This document shows, in pieces, positions 32,697 to 44,190 of a stretch of DNA of 64,000 nt. Position 1 is the first letter of the stretch; each line of letters starts with the position of its first letter. The position numbers and the translations under genes were made by a program. Source of the stretch: Semisulcospira habei (taxonomy: Eukaryota; Mollusca; Gastropoda; Semisulcospiridae); NCBI GenBank assembly GCA_036245525.1, contig BTPG01000001.1, forward strand, positions 183,526,663 to 183,590,662. Reading direction: 5' to 3'. The notes under the pieces were generated by a model. The model was given only the letters and a program-made list of their open reading frames with translations, had not been told where the DNA came from and ran no database searches.

Positions 32697-34360
32697 AGAG
32701 TTATAGAGATCAGCGAGGAAGAGGTGTTGATGGTCCTCCGCTGCCTTCAGCCACACAAAGCCCCAGGCCCAGACGGAATCAGTGGTAAGGTGCTGCAGTC
32801 CTGCAGTGCCCAACTGGCACCAGTCCTCACACAGATCTTCAACGCCTCCCTCACGTCAAACTCAATCCTATCAGTCTGGAAACACTCTCTGATCTGTCCA
32901 GTTCCCAAGAAACCAAAACCCTCTTGCCCTAATGACTACAGACCTATTGCCCTGACCTCTATCATCATGAAGTGCCTCGAGAGACTTGTCCTGAGTCGAC
33001 TACTCAGTCAGACGCGCGACCAGCTCGACCCTCTACAGTTTGCATATCGCCACAACAGGGGTGTGGATGATGCAGTCATCACTCTCCTGCACCTAATCCT
33101 CACTCACCTGAAGACACCAAAGTCCTTTGCCAGAGTCCTCTTCGTTGACTTTTCCAGCGCCTTCAATACGATGAGGCCTCATCTTCTGGCCGACAAGCTG
33201 CGTCACATGAATGTCAGCCCTTCTCTGATCCTATGGATCTTGAACTTCCTAGTGGAGAGGACGCAGCGTGTTCGTGTAAACAACTTGATGTCTTCTGTCA
33301 TCACCACGTCCGTGGGCAGCCCCCAAGGGTGTGTGATCTCGCCTGTCCTCTACATCCTATTCACAAATGACTGTACCAGCTCCAATGACAGGACTCACTA
33401 TGTCAAATTTGCAGATGACACCGCAGTTGTAGATCTGTCAAACTCAGATGCTGACTACTTCGCAGAAGTGGGTCAGTTTGTTTCATAGTGTCATAACAAC
33501 CATCTACAGTTGAACGTAGGCAAGACTGAGGAGATGGTTGTCGACTTTCGGAAGCCTGGCAGTGGGCCAACTTCCGGGAGCCCACTCCCACCTCCTCAGT
33601 CCCTGGTGATTGACGGCACTTTTGTCACACGCACAGAGGTTTACAAATACTTAGGGACCTTGATTGATTCACGGCTATCCTTCACCGACAACACAGACCT
33701 CATCTTTAAGAAAGCCCAAGGGAGACTGTATATGCTGCGCAAACTCCGCTCCTTTGATGTGAGCCCCAAAATCCTCAGGCAGTTCTACCTCTGCTTTATA
33801 GAAAGCATTCTTACATTCTCCTTTGTCTCATGGTTCGGCTCCCTGGTCGAGAAGAACTTTAGGAAGCTGAATAAGATAATCAGGCTTAGTGAGAAAATCG
33901 TTGGGGGCAGGTTGGAGAGCCTTGACGGCCTCTACAGGACGAGAATGATACGCAAGGGCCTGAGGCTGGCAGCTGACACTTCCCACTGCCTTTCTAAGCA
34001 CCTTCAAAAGCTCCCGTCTGGCCGTAGGTTCAAGGCTCCTCTTGTTAAAACCAAACGCTACAAGGGCAGCTTTGTACCCTCGGTCATCCGTCTCCTAAAT
34101 GAAGAGTGTGTTAACTAGCGTATCTCTCTCTCCTTGTTGACGCCGTCGAGGAACTTGCACCCCAGATGTCGCAGTGGCATCTTGCAAGTGACAGACTCAC
34201 TCCTATACCACTAACAATGTACACTGTGGTCATGTGTTTTTTTTTTTTTTTTTTTTTTCACCATTGTTATAATGTGGCTAAAACCGTACGCGCGCATGTG
34301 ATCCCAACGAAAGAAAATTTGTCGGCTAGACTGACACAATAAAGTATTTGAATTGAATTG
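32697..34360 (+). pseudogene. L2/CR1-group LINE, 5'-truncated reverse transcriptase with one in-frame stop
   Basis: One frame runs from ISEEEVLMVLRCLQPHKAPG (about 32700) through VPKKPKPSCPNDYRPIALTS, LFVDFSSAFNTM (motif A), GSPQGCVISPVLY (motif B) and KFADDTAVV (motif C at about 33410). It continues after a TAG at 33486 with HLQLNVGKTEEMVVDF, EVYKYLGTLID and LPSGRRFKAPLVKTKRYKGS, ending at TAG 34117. The stop falls where the family usually has Trp followed by Cys. A T-homopolymer (34238-34258) and a terminal ACAATAAAGTATTTGAATTG with a second ATTGA unit close the element at about 34360. It lies within another LINE of opposite orientation. Confidence 0.88.
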
Positions 34361-34559
34361 AGTGTCAGCATCTTCGTCAACCTCGGGGAAGCAATGATCA
34401 TGGCCTCAGTTTTTCTGTCATTCAACTGTAATTTGTTTGAAGTCATCCACATCTTAGTATCCAAGACACACTCCTGAAGGCTCTCGATTGTGTCCATAAT
34501 CTGATCAGGTGAACATGAGTCATGGAGTTGAGTATCATCTGCAAATGCATGATGTGATA
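34361..34559 (-). mobile_element. CR1/L2-like LINE (minus), 5' part displaced by the inserted LINE
   Basis: Minus strand codes AFADDTQLHDSCSPDQIMDT and WMTSNKLQLNDRKTEAMII, i.e. RT motif C (FADD) and the NKLQLNDxKTE motif that follows it, then SPRLTKMLT up to the insertion at 34360. Together with 31741-32696 it is one LINE truncated 5' just before motif C. Confidence 0.85.
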
Positions 34560-34960
34560 TAGAGAAATATAATATAACTCAATGCGCAGGACATAGCCGA
34601 GAACTGAACCCAACAAGCACGCTCACGTGAATCACACGCATTCGCTCACACACTGTACATAAACACAGAACATTCACGTGGTGCTAAGGGCAAGCTCAAG
34701 TGAGCTACTGAAATTTTTTTGAAATTTAAATGTTTTTTTTATATTTTTGAAATTTGACTAAGTGGACTGAAATTAATACCGAAATTCTTGGGGGAGGAAA
34801 GAACCGGAGTACCCGGAGAAAGAACCCCCGATGGTGTGCCCGAATTAATGGTGACACTGGAGAAGAAAAGTCCGATGCCGGAAACCGGGTATCGAACCCC
34901 GCACCTTTTGCATTGGTGGCAGGCGCCTTTACCACTGCGCCACAGACCGCCCCACATATT
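34560..34960 (-). mobile_element. tRNA-derived SINE, full-length copy
   Basis: The minus strand begins with a tRNA-like head at about 34952, then a body with ACTCCGGTTCTTTCCTCC-type text and GCTTGAGCTTGCCCTTAGCA. The tail is GCGCATTGAGTTATATTATA at 34560-34590. The body and tail match the plus-strand copy at 9763-10034. It abuts the truncated LINE at 34559. Confidence 0.75.
34880..34952 (-). other. tRNA-like SINE head with A and B boxes (RNA polymerase III promoter)
   Basis: On the minus strand the A box is GTGGCGCAGTGG (34943-34932) and the B box is GGGTTCGATACCC (34899-34887), spaced as in a tRNA. A D-stem-like GGCGC...GGCGCC and an anticodon-arm-like CACCA-ATGCAAA-AGGTG (loop would read GCA, Cys-like) can be drawn. 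The acceptor stem does not pair, so this is a SINE promoter, not a functional tRNA gene. Confidence 0.65.
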
Positions 34961-37035
34961 AGACCCGCATATCTTTGTCTCTGTTTTAGTCAGTAGTTCA
35001 GTAAAATGCACTGCCGTGAATTGTTTGGGACATGTTGCTTTAATGTTCCTGCACCATACGATTAACTTTCGGAAAAGTGCAAGAATGCAAAAAGACAGCT
35101 ACAGTTCACAGTTTCAACCATTATGGTGAAGAAATCGAAATTCTGTAAGGTATTTTAACTAAATTATTAAAGCTAATCTATTTGGGGATCTTGTGGTGTA
35201 GGAACAGTAAAGCAGCACATTTGAATGAGGGGGACTGAGCCAGAGACAGGTGGGTATGAGTATTTGTTGTTGTTGCAGAGCCATTTTATAAGATCTGTCA
35301 TCATAAAATGCCTTCTTTGAACAGAAGAAGAGCCGTTCAGATGTCCTTGGTGTGGCACAGTTTTATTTCCCCTCATAGGTTTTCACCAAATAGAAAAACA
35401 GCAATCAGGAATGGGTCACACTGTATCAGTTAGTACAAACGTAAACGCTGAAACTGGATAAAGCTTATGATGAATTAGCCATAGACGTCATGTTGTAGGC
35501 CGAACTGGTGCAGTTAGATGTTACGATCTGCAGTGTCTTGTAGTCACTTGCCATCAGTAGTGAAAGCATTAGCACCTGAAAAATACAATACCATGTGTAC
35601 AGCAACTTTGCGTGTAACATAGTCAGGTTAAACAAAAGCCAGATGTAATGACACTTTTTAGAGGTCCTGACTACACTATTTATGTGTTATTTCACTGACA
35701 AAAGCGTTTGACATAACAATAAGAAAATGTTTGTTCTTTGTATTTGTTACAACCAAAGCTACCTTTGACAAACTATTTATATTTCAAAATTTGTTTTTCT
35801 CCATCAACAACATTTGTGGAAACATAATCATGCTCTGAGATGAAGAGGAAGTTAAATTCCACACATATGCACCTGAATAAAACAAGGTATGAACTTCTGT
35901 ACAAAAGATCATTTTGCAATAAGTCTGTTTCTCAATATGATGGGGGGGGGGGGGGGGGGGGGAGAAAGAGAGAGAGAGACAGAGAGAGAGGTTCACACAT
36001 TTCTTTTGTAATGCTGGACCTTCTTCCCTTTTAGAATGTGAACATTATAAACGTTTCAAGACACAACTATGTCAGTTTTTTACAGAAACGCCTAGTCCCC
36101 CACTCACCTGTGTATTTTTGGACTGCGTGAAATGTAGCCATCATAGACTGCACTTTCCCACCAGTGACGCCTGTCACAAACAAGAGAAACGACTTTAAAA
36201 ACGCATATGTATTAGACACTGGCTTTAACGTGAAAACGTAATTTCATTTCTTAGCTTTTCGATCCCATTCATGCTTACTTTTGTTTTATTGTCAAATAGT
36301 CTGCATGTCTGCCTGGCAGTCTGTCTGTCTCTATCTCTCTCACTTTCCCTTTTCCGGCATTTTCCTCCTTGGCCATGTTTAACTGTGTGGCAAAAATGGA
36401 GTAGAACTATGGAAGTGTTGCCACAAACTCATACATGAGATCACTGATGTGTAGGACTACCAATATCTACATGCAGATATTTCACCACTGTTCTTTGCAC
36501 TGCGCCTCTTTGTTGCCTTGAAAAAACCTTACTGCCATTTGGCAGTTGTTGGTTTTTTAGTTTGATGCTTCGACCCTGCGTTTACCATCACTGCACCAAC
36601 AGTATGCACACTATATACCACGGAAAACAACAGTAAAAGGAAGCGTCCAAATTCACCTTTAGACAGAGTCGATGAGAACAAAAAAAAAGAAGAATGTACA
36701 AAGTTAATCGCACCCAGCTATCAAATAAAAGTAAAAAATCATAAACGATGCCGACTTGCGCCCCCCACCCCCCCACCCCCCCTTGACATTCTGCGTGAAA
36801 CATGGGGCTTAGTGTGAAAGCAACTTTTCTGACAAAAATAGAGATAATAATTATAATCAGCAACACTTGATCCCTCTCTAGAAGCCATAACGTTAGCAGA
36901 GTTCTGAACTTGATGTTGCTTTATTAACGACGTCATCTGGCAAATGTCCTAAGAAATAATTCCGTCATAGGACGGGGCTATGTGTATGTGTGTGCATGCA
37001 TGCATGTGATGATGTGTGTCAGTGAAGTTCAGGAA
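34961..37035. other. Intron; no firm gene, two weak minus-strand exon-like pieces
   Basis: Mostly unique AT-rich sequence with a G-run (35942-35962) followed by (GA)n, and a C-rich tract at 36760-36785. Minus-strand pieces 36108-36170 (63 bp, acceptor TTGTTTGTGACAG, donor GTGAGT) and from 35575 down (acceptor TTGTATTTTTCAG) are splice-like but too short to call. Confidence 0.4.
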
Positions 37036-37039
37036 CAAA

Positions 37040-37280
37040 GACAAAATCGGGCGGGTATGACAGATAGATGGACGGAGGGACGACGATGGATGCACAGACA
37101 GTAAGAGTGAGGAAAAGAGAGAGAGAGGGAATGCATGTAAATGGATAGATGGATGGATTGCTGGATGGATGACAGGCTGGATAGAGAGAGAGAGAGGGTG
37201 CATGTAGATGGATGGATGAAATTAGCTGGCTGGTTGGGGAGAGAGAGAAAATGCATGTAAATGGATGGATGGACAGACGG
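37040..37280. repeat. ATGGATGG-type minisatellite region
   Basis: Irregular units of GAGAGAGAGA, TGCATGTA and ATGGATGGATGG with about 54-66 bp spacing (TGCATGTA at about 37133, 37199 and 37253). Confidence 0.7.
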
Positions 37281-37493
37281 ATTGAGATAGTAACCGTGAC
37301 CATCGAATGCTACTAGGGTTCAGAGTACAGCTCCCAAATTTGGGAATTGGGCTCCATGCATTAAAGGTTACGTTAAAGTTCACATATAAGGTATACTCGC
37401 ACAAGGTTATAAAACAAGATGATGCACAGTTTGTACTCTTGTTTGAATACATGATGTTTTGTTATTGGTTTATCTTCTTCATACTGTAAAATT

Positions 37494-37884
37494 GACCCCA
37501 CCCGGGTCTGCCCTGGGGGACTTGGGTGGGGTTAGGTACTTTTTAGTTCCCAGGGTCACCCTGGTCAGCCCCACAGGGTGAGTTTTTCTCTCTATTCTGG
37601 GGCATGTGTTTCTGTCTACCCGAGGTCCATTCACCTGTATTTGCCTTTTTAAAACTCTCCCTACTGTCTGCACTGCCTGTAGCTCTTGATATTGGATGTG
37701 TGTTGCTAAATGGTCTTAGCTTTATTTAGGCCCCATGTGTTAGGTTTATTTAATGTATTTGACCGGCTGGCGACATACATTCAATGTTCTGTTTATTTTT
37801 TTTTTTTTCACAAGCAGTGCAGGCACGTCCTGAGAAAGCCTTGTTGCTGTCGGGACGCTAAGCAATGTACAATCAATCAATCAA
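37494..37884 (+). mobile_element. SINE-like retroposon, copy 2
   Basis: Flanked by the 15-bp direct repeat TCATACTGTAAAATT (37479-37493 and 37885-37899). Starts (G)ACCCCACCCGGGTCTGCC, contains CAGGGTCACCCTGGTCAGCC and a T-run, and ends GTCGGGACGCTAAGCAATGT followed by (AATC)n. About 391 bp. The longest duplication and clearest tail of the three copies. Confidence 0.9.
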
Positions 37885-38104
37885 TCATACTGTAAAATTT
37901 CTTTTGTGTTGTATTTGACCCTGTTGTAGTGTACATAGAGTGTGTTACTTTGGTGGTTGCAAGTGCTGTTCCAGCTGTGATAAATCCAAATATCCCTGTG
38001 ATTGTGAACACCTGGTGTCACGGAGACGCACAGTTTTAACACAACCTTTGTGAATGGAAGTTGTTTCTGAGGGGTCAGGTGCTATAAATATGGTTTAGAT
38101 AGAT

Positions 38105-38226
38105 TGTTACATTTACATTTTTTTTTTAAATTTCATTTATTTATTTATTTATTTTTGAAGATTTATATATATATATATATATTTATTTGTTATTATTTTA
38201 TTTATTTATTTGTTCATTTATTTTAT

Positions 38227-38288
<62 letters not shown>

Positions 38289-38366
38289 AATTATTATTTT
38301 TTTTTAATTTTATTTATTTATTTATTTTTTACTTTTTTTTTTTTTTTTGGGGGGGGGGGGGGGGGG
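38105..38366. repeat. Low-complexity ATTT/(TA)n tract ending in T(n)G(n)
   Basis: (ATTT)n-like, then (TA)n at about 38231-38273, poly-T, then T-run directly into a G-run at 38331-38366. No coding content. Confidence 0.9.
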
Positions 38367-38801
38367 TTTGTAAGTATCACATGATGGTTACACATCCTTG
38401 AAATGAGTCAGCAGGTGATTTTAGGTTTTGATATAGGGTGTACCACCATCTATTTGTGTGCAGCTCATCCTGGTTACAGCAGCACGTTTGTTTGTGTGTT
38501 GAGTGTTATGAATGTTAGAAAAGTTGTTTTCATGAACTAGCTAGTACTCTCCACATAGACTTTAAGGACAGGAAAACTCTTTCGACTTTTCCTTGTAGGT
38601 GTACAGTGATAAATTTTTCATTAAATTCTGAGAATGCTGGGCTAATGCCATGGAATTCCATGGCTAATGCTAATGCCATGGCTTTGGGCGACGCCTTTGT
38701 TCAAAATAAAGAATATATATATCTATATATATATACACAAACACACACACACGAAAGGGTATACATATTTATTTGCTGACACTAGTGACAGCTGCTTCAC
38801 A

Positions 38802-38948
38802 GTTTGATAGTGCAGTAAGCATGGAGAAAAGTACAATACAGTTGAATCCGGTTTGATAGTGCAGTAAGCATGGAGAAAAGTACAATACAGTTGAATCCGG
38901 TTTGATAGTGCAGTAAGCATGGAGAAAAGTACAATACAGTTGAATCCA
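38802..38948. repeat. 49-bp minisatellite, three near-identical units
   Basis: Units start GTTTGATAGTGCAGTAAGCA at 38802, 38851 and 38900. They are identical except at the unit ends. The third unit ends inside a MITE: each unit carries the first bases of that MITE end (CAGTTGAATCC). Confidence 0.95.
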
Positions 38949-39107
38949 GTTAAGACAAATTCCTAATAACACAAGATTCTGGTACAAACAATGTTTGGCT
39001 TCCCTGGAACCAGTTTCCTTTAATTTTCAATGTCCTTAACACAAACTACTGTTAATAAGAAATGATGTTTGGCATCCCCTGGAGTTCTTCTTATCAGGAC
39101 TTGACTG
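38937..39107. mobile_element. TA-flanked MITE with imperfect inverted ends
   Basis: Left end CAGTTGAATCCAGTTAAGAC at 38937, right end inverted reads CAGTCAAGTCCTGATAAGAA (ends 39107), TA on each side (38935-38936, 39108-39109). About 171 bp, mariner/pogo-type size and target. A relative is at 42784-42917. Confidence 0.7.
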
Positions 39108-39109
39108 TA

Positions 39110-39564
39110 TGTAGGAGGGAGCTAAACATATGAGTGTATATGTATGTTTCTATGTCACAGAGATATAAGGGGTTTATAGGGGTGGGGTGGTGGTGATGGA
39201 TTTATCTTCTTATTGAAAAAAGTAACCAACAAATCAGGCAATAAAGACGACAGATGGATGTGGGGCAAAGTTTTGTCTATGCACAATGTTTCCCTTTCTG
39301 TCTTTGTTTAAATGTATTTTCTCATCTGACGGTCACTGTGTTGGTCTGAATTATGTTTCGCAACATAATCTAGACCATTGAGTATTTGAATGCCCGTTGA
39401 TTGAAATAGTATTTATCAAGCAAGCAAGAAGCCTGAAAAATGGAGAGTTTTGACACACAAGTGAGAATTAAGAGTTGATTTAATCAGTCTCTTTTGACTT
39501 TAACACCTGTCTTGTCAGCACTGCTACCCTTGTGTCAGCTGTGTTTGTGTGTGTGTGTTTTCAG
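39110..39564. other. Intron sequence before LDLa exon 3
   Basis: Nothing recognised; ends in a (TG)n-rich polypyrimidine-like acceptor GTGTGTGTGTTTTCAG at 39564. Confidence 0.5.
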
Positions 39565-39681
39565 CCCGATGCCATGACAATGAGTTCACGTGTGATTCGG
39601 GACAATGCATTCCTCTTTCGGACCGCTGCAATGGGGTGCGCAACTGTGGTGACGGCACTGATGAATTGACCTGCCCACCAG
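39565..39681 (+). CDS. LDL-receptor class A module exon 3
   Basis: 117-bp phase 1-1 exon after acceptor GTGTGTGTGTTTTCAG, with donor G/GTACAC at 39682, weaker than the GTAAGT donors of its siblings. Cysteine spacing 6-4-6-5-8. Core CNGVRNCGDGTDE has Asn where most modules have Asp after the fourth cysteine and before the fifth, so calcium affinity may be lower; the G-D-G-T-D-E end is intact. PPG follows the last cysteine. The preceding intron is 31.7 kb, the longest here. Confidence 0.88.
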
Positions 39682-40593
39682 GTACACCATTTGAAAAGAT
39701 AACAAAGAAAATATTGACCTGTCACTGTTAGCACCTAATCATTGTGAATGTTTAAGTTTAGATTTTTTTTGTGGATCTCTGAAACCATCACAGATTGAAT
39801 GCCAAATAACCTCTCCAACTGCAGATTTGGATTCAGTTCTTCAGGAGGCATAGATGCATATGAGCACCCTGTGAGTGTGAAGCTTACAAGAATCTATTCC
39901 TCTTGCAGTAGGATGGTGTTCACTTTGTCCTGTCCTGTCAGTGAAGGGTTAACTCATTCGAGACGTGCTGCATACGGATATGCAGTGAACAGCACTTCTT
40001 GAATGAGTTGAGTTCTTAAACTTGATAAAGTGATGTCAAAGCTGTGTAGCAACTTGTGACAGGTTAGAAACTAAAGATGGCTATCATGTACCTTACTAAA
40101 GTTAATGCTGTTGTTATAGTTTTTCGTAGCTGCTGCCCCCCCCCCCCCCCCACCTAGTCCCCTCCCCCGCCCCCCTCCCCCTGTCTCTGGCACCCTTCAT
40201 GCCATAAGATTGTAGCATACACGCATGTGCGCGCACACACAAACACACAGTCCCAAGGACTAGTAAGCAGAGATGTGCTGATGACATTTTTAGCTCCAGG
40301 ATTTTGCATTTTAGTTTTGTAGAAGACAGTTGTTTTGCAACATATTTGATGACATTTAGTTCAGTTAAATGACATATATGAGCGAGTCAGTGATGGCTGA
40401 TGACCCGATAACGAAATAACGCATTGTGTGAACATGTGTGGGGACCCAAGGACCTTTTGATTACTGTACCCATTTGCCTAGCACCATAGTGGTTTGTTTC
40501 ACTTAGTTGCTCTTGAAACAAAGGAACATAGTGAATACATGTTTCGTAGTTTATGTCAGTGGCTACATGGACACATAACTTGCTTGTGTGCAG

Positions 40594-40704
40594 CTACTTG
40601 TGCTCCGGATGAATATCGCTGCATTGACGGGAGCTGTATCAGTATCTTGCTACGCTGCGACAGTCGTGCAGACTGCCTTGATGGGGATGATGAGTTTCAG
40701 TGTC
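40594..40704 (+). CDS. LDL-receptor class A module exon 4
   Basis: 111-bp phase 1-1 exon, the shortest of the set; acceptor CTTGCTTGTGTGCAG, donor GTAAGT at 40705. Spacing 6-4-6-5-8. Core [13 protein letters not shown] has D in place of the usual S before DE, adding an acidic residue while keeping the calcium-cage Asp/Glu. It lies 912 bp after exon 3, so exons 3-4 form a close pair, as exons 1-2 do. Confidence 0.9.
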
Positions 40705-41107
40705 GTAAGTATGGTTGTTCTCACTTGGTGTATTTGGTTATTTTTTACATTAACAGTGCCTGAAAGATCAAACTACTGCCTGCAAGAGATGAACATTCTC
40801 ACAGACCCCAGCAATCACAGGTGTATATGAGAATGTGGGTATGCCTCTTGCTGGTAGAGATATACTGATCCGTTTTCTCAGATGGAGGGTATCTTTTCAG
40901 TATGAAGGGACTCTTGCATTTTAGCATGTAGCTGTTTAAAGATAAGACTTTCATAGATAAAATAAAACAATGTTACTACTTTTTACCAGACTATTGATCA
41001 TTGGCAATTATGTGTGCAGTCTTTCAGAGGCAGTTGCAATGAATGTGAATAAAGACTTTTGAGGTCAAACGGTAGAAATGGTAATCTTTCAAATAGCAGA
41101 TCGCCTT
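40705..41107. other. Intron, nothing recognised
   Basis: AT-rich sequence without repeat or coding signal. Confidence 0.4.
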
Positions 41108-41915
41108 TTTGGCTCACATGCAATAGCAAAAATGAGTCTATTTACTGGGCTATCTCTCGTCTGTTTGGCCGAAGTCTGTTTGTCATACATAATTTGATGT
41201 CTGTCATTAGTCGTCCATCTGTAATCGGTGATAAACTTTAAAGTTAACATTTTCTTGGACACTAGGCAAGCTACCGTCTTCACACTAAGCACAAGGAAAC
41301 ATACAATTTCTATGACCTCTCTTAAAGGTCAAGGTCACAAGGGTCAAGAAATAGGTCCGAAATAGCCATATTTTGTCAAAAGTTGTTTTTTTGTCAAATA
41401 CCATGGTCAGCTTCCAACATAGTACAGAAATGCCTGAGAATGTGAGTGACTGCGCATGGTTCATGTGAACATGATTGATGGGTTCGGTTCGTGGCGCCAC
41501 TTTTAGCTGATTTTCAGTTGAGGTAAAGCATCTTTATAATGTGCTGATTTATTTATTTGGTATGACCTTTCTATGCATACTAATTTGGATGACACCTTGG
41601 AAAGGTCAAGGTTCACAAGGTCAGCAGATGTGTGCAAAATGTCAATATCTAGTAGCATTTTATTGTCTATCAGAGTTTTGCAAACTTTTCAGTCAAATTT
41701 GGCAAAAAGGTAGCTTTCTCTGTCAATACATGATAATTTGGTTGATCCCTCACAATGGGTCACAGGCCATGAACAGATGTGTGTAAAATGTGTACCTGTA
41801 AAAAAACATGGATTTCACTGGTACAGAAGCCAACCTTTTCCTTATGTTAAGACATGGTCAGGAAAGTCATACTTACTATGTGGATGGGTCATATGCAAGA
41901 GCCATTGTTTACATT
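41108..41915. repeat. Dispersed GGCTCACATG repeat, copy
   Basis: Starts TTTTTGGCTCACATGCAATAGC; contains AAAGGTCAAGGTCACAAGGG, GAAATAGGTCCGAAATAGCC and CTATGCATACTAATTTGGAT; ends near CATATGCAAGAGCCATTG. Older than the 16.9-kb copy, with fewer units. Confidence 0.65.
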
Positions 41916-42783
41916 TATGCTGGACTAGTTCTTCGGTGAGAGGGATTATTTTGTGAAATTTGGACATTACTTACTTTTATCAAGGGCTTATACAGTTGAT
42001 CCAGCTTTAGGGTGTCAGTTTGAGTTAGTGAGCTGAACTTGTACATGTAGTATCCATGTGAAACACAGCAGTTTTTGGGATAAATGTTTTAAGGGGAGAC
42101 AGATGAATTTCTAAGCTGGTCACCTCTGTTGATCCGTGATACATTATTGCTTAGCGTATTACCAGAGCTTTAAACTTCAGGGCAATGAAAGAATGCTAGT
42201 ACATGTGCTGGAATTGACAGCTAGTTAATTACATGCACATAGTGTCAGACCATATCTGGGACAACTACAAGAATCTTTTAATGGTGTTCTGGCTTCTTCA
42301 TGACTGCAGTTTCGGATGGTGATGGTTAGATTGTCCTAAAAATCTTCCATATTAGTCTTCTATGTGTGTTATGAATAGTGTTGCCATTTCTCCCCTCATT
42401 TAACAAATGTGTCTACATGTTAGTAAACATGTACTAAACTTTTTCAGTGTATTACTGACATCTCCTGCTAAACAGTCATTATTGTTTTTAAGACTACATT
42501 TAACCCCATGAACATGTAGCCACCCATATGAAAAAAGTACTAGTGGTGGCATGCACATGGGCATTAATCATTCATTCTAGCACATGGCAGAAAGCATGGC
42601 ACTTGTGATGTACGTATAGCCACTGTTCATATTCTCTCCATGGTCAATATATGTGCACTTGGTATGTTATAGTTTTCAGTGTGTTAAGTGTGGTCCCTTT
42701 GGTCTTAGAGGTCAAAATCTAAACAAGATTTTGGTAGTTTTTGGTCTCCATGATCTGCTAGCTTCAGTAATAGATGTTGTTGC
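41916..42783. other. Intron, nothing recognised
   Basis: About 870 bp of unique-looking AT-rich sequence. Confidence 0.4.
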
Positions 42784-42917
42784 AGTCAAATCCAGTAAAC
42801 ACAAACTCTGTTAACACGCAATTCTGCTTAGTTTTCCTGAAATCATTTTCAATCATTTCCTGAAATGCTTTGTACAAACTCTTATCAGGACTCAACTGAA
42901 TCAGGACTCAACTGTAC
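42784..42917. mobile_element. MITE related to 38937-39107
   Basis: CAGTCAAATCCAGTAAACAC at the left and ATCAGGACTCAACTG at the right; the right end is itself duplicated (AATCAGGACTCAACTG twice in a row). Same terminal text as the TA-flanked MITE at 38.9 kb. Confidence 0.55.
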
Positions 42918-43477
42918 ACGGTGTTTGATCACTTACTGCTGTGTTCAGACTTTTTGTGCTTGTCTATGAATGAGCCATGGTGTCAGAAAGTTCTTGTGCC
43001 CTTGTCTCTAATTTGCTGTGTACTTGTAAGAGTGTTTGTTCTTGAGCTGCTCAATCATTACAGAAAATTTTGTTTCAGTATTTTGTTCTTAGAATGTTTG
43101 TCCTTTTGACCATTGTGTTTTTGCAGTTTTGAAGCAATGCTCAACTAGCACCCACTTCTTCTTATACTGATATGAGCTGTATTCAGTTTGCAGACAATTA
43201 CTTCTTGTGTCAAAATACTAGAATGTTGTTCTTGTTACGGTCTTGAGGGATCTTTGCTGGCAACTTGATGGACCCTTTGGTCAAGTCAGAAGATGCTAGC
43301 ATCATCTGTTGGCATTTGGCAGTTTTCTGAGGAAAAGCACTGGTAATTTACTGTGTACTTTTGGGAACAAGTGAAGTGGTTCTTGTGTTTCTAGCTAGTT
43401 GGTTATATTTGTCTGTTGTTTGATGAAGTCACCATTGAGACGTTGCAGCAGGAGGTGATAGGAGGTCAGGATAGTGC

Positions 43478-43545
43478 ATGGGTAGTACCAGATTAGCTGA
43501 GCACCTGGAAATGCATAAAGCTAATCTGTCACCACCCTTGAACTG
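43478..43545. repeat. Isolated CACCACCCTTGAAC hairpin (copy 4)
   Basis: CATGGGTAGTACCAGATTAGCT (read as CATGGGTAGTACC plus AGATTAGCT) pairs with AGCTAATCTGTCACCACCCTT. Same right arm as the hairpins at 8124, 10530 and 30161 but with a longer stem and no TTAA end nearby. Confidence 0.6.
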
Positions 43546-44039
43546 TCATGGCAGTTCCCTCAAGTGACAGTTATCTAGAAAAAAATTGGGAATGTCATTG
43601 TTAGTTGTAAAAGTGTTACATATTGTGTTGTACTTGTAGACATTGAAATTAAAGTCGTTTTTTACTGTTCAGTGTTGTATTAATGGAAGAGGTAAGGGTT
43701 TTGTTTGGGGAGAACATGAATTGGGTCGGTGTGATACATTCTGCACTCAGTACCACTGTTGTACTAGTTGAAGAGAGTACACAATGGTAACCAGATGTGG
43801 GAATCTGGCTCTGGTGATGGTGGGCTAGAATAGACGTTTTGTGGACCTATTGGCCTACATAAGTACTCTACCCAGCATGTTATGTTCAGCACTGTTTGGG
43901 GATGCCGTGAAGTGCAGACAGCGTGTAATACATCACTGACTTCCATCTTTTCCACAGTATTCATATATACCTTAGTATAGTTGCCAGTTTATGGAATTTG
44001 CAGATCTTTGCATTGGCAATATGTTTGTATTCCACCAAC

Positions 44040-44040
<1 letters not shown>

Positions 44041-44109
<69 letters not shown>
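44041..44109. repeat. (AC)n microsatellite
   Basis: About 34 uninterrupted AC units. The Thr/His frames across it are not genes. Confidence 0.95.
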
Positions 44110-44112
<3 letters not shown>

Positions 44113-44190
44113 CATCATCATCAGCAGCATCATCATCCTGCCTTTGAGTCAAAGTATTATGACCGAGCCATCATGTTCATTGTTGTGAGC

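Noticed and set aside
34880..34952. Functional tRNA-Cys gene
   Set aside because: A and B boxes and an anticodon-like GCA are present, but the acceptor stem does not pair and the segment is the head of a repeated SINE.
38802..38948. CRISPR array or satellite
   Set aside because: Only three head-to-tail units with no spacers; a local minisatellite.
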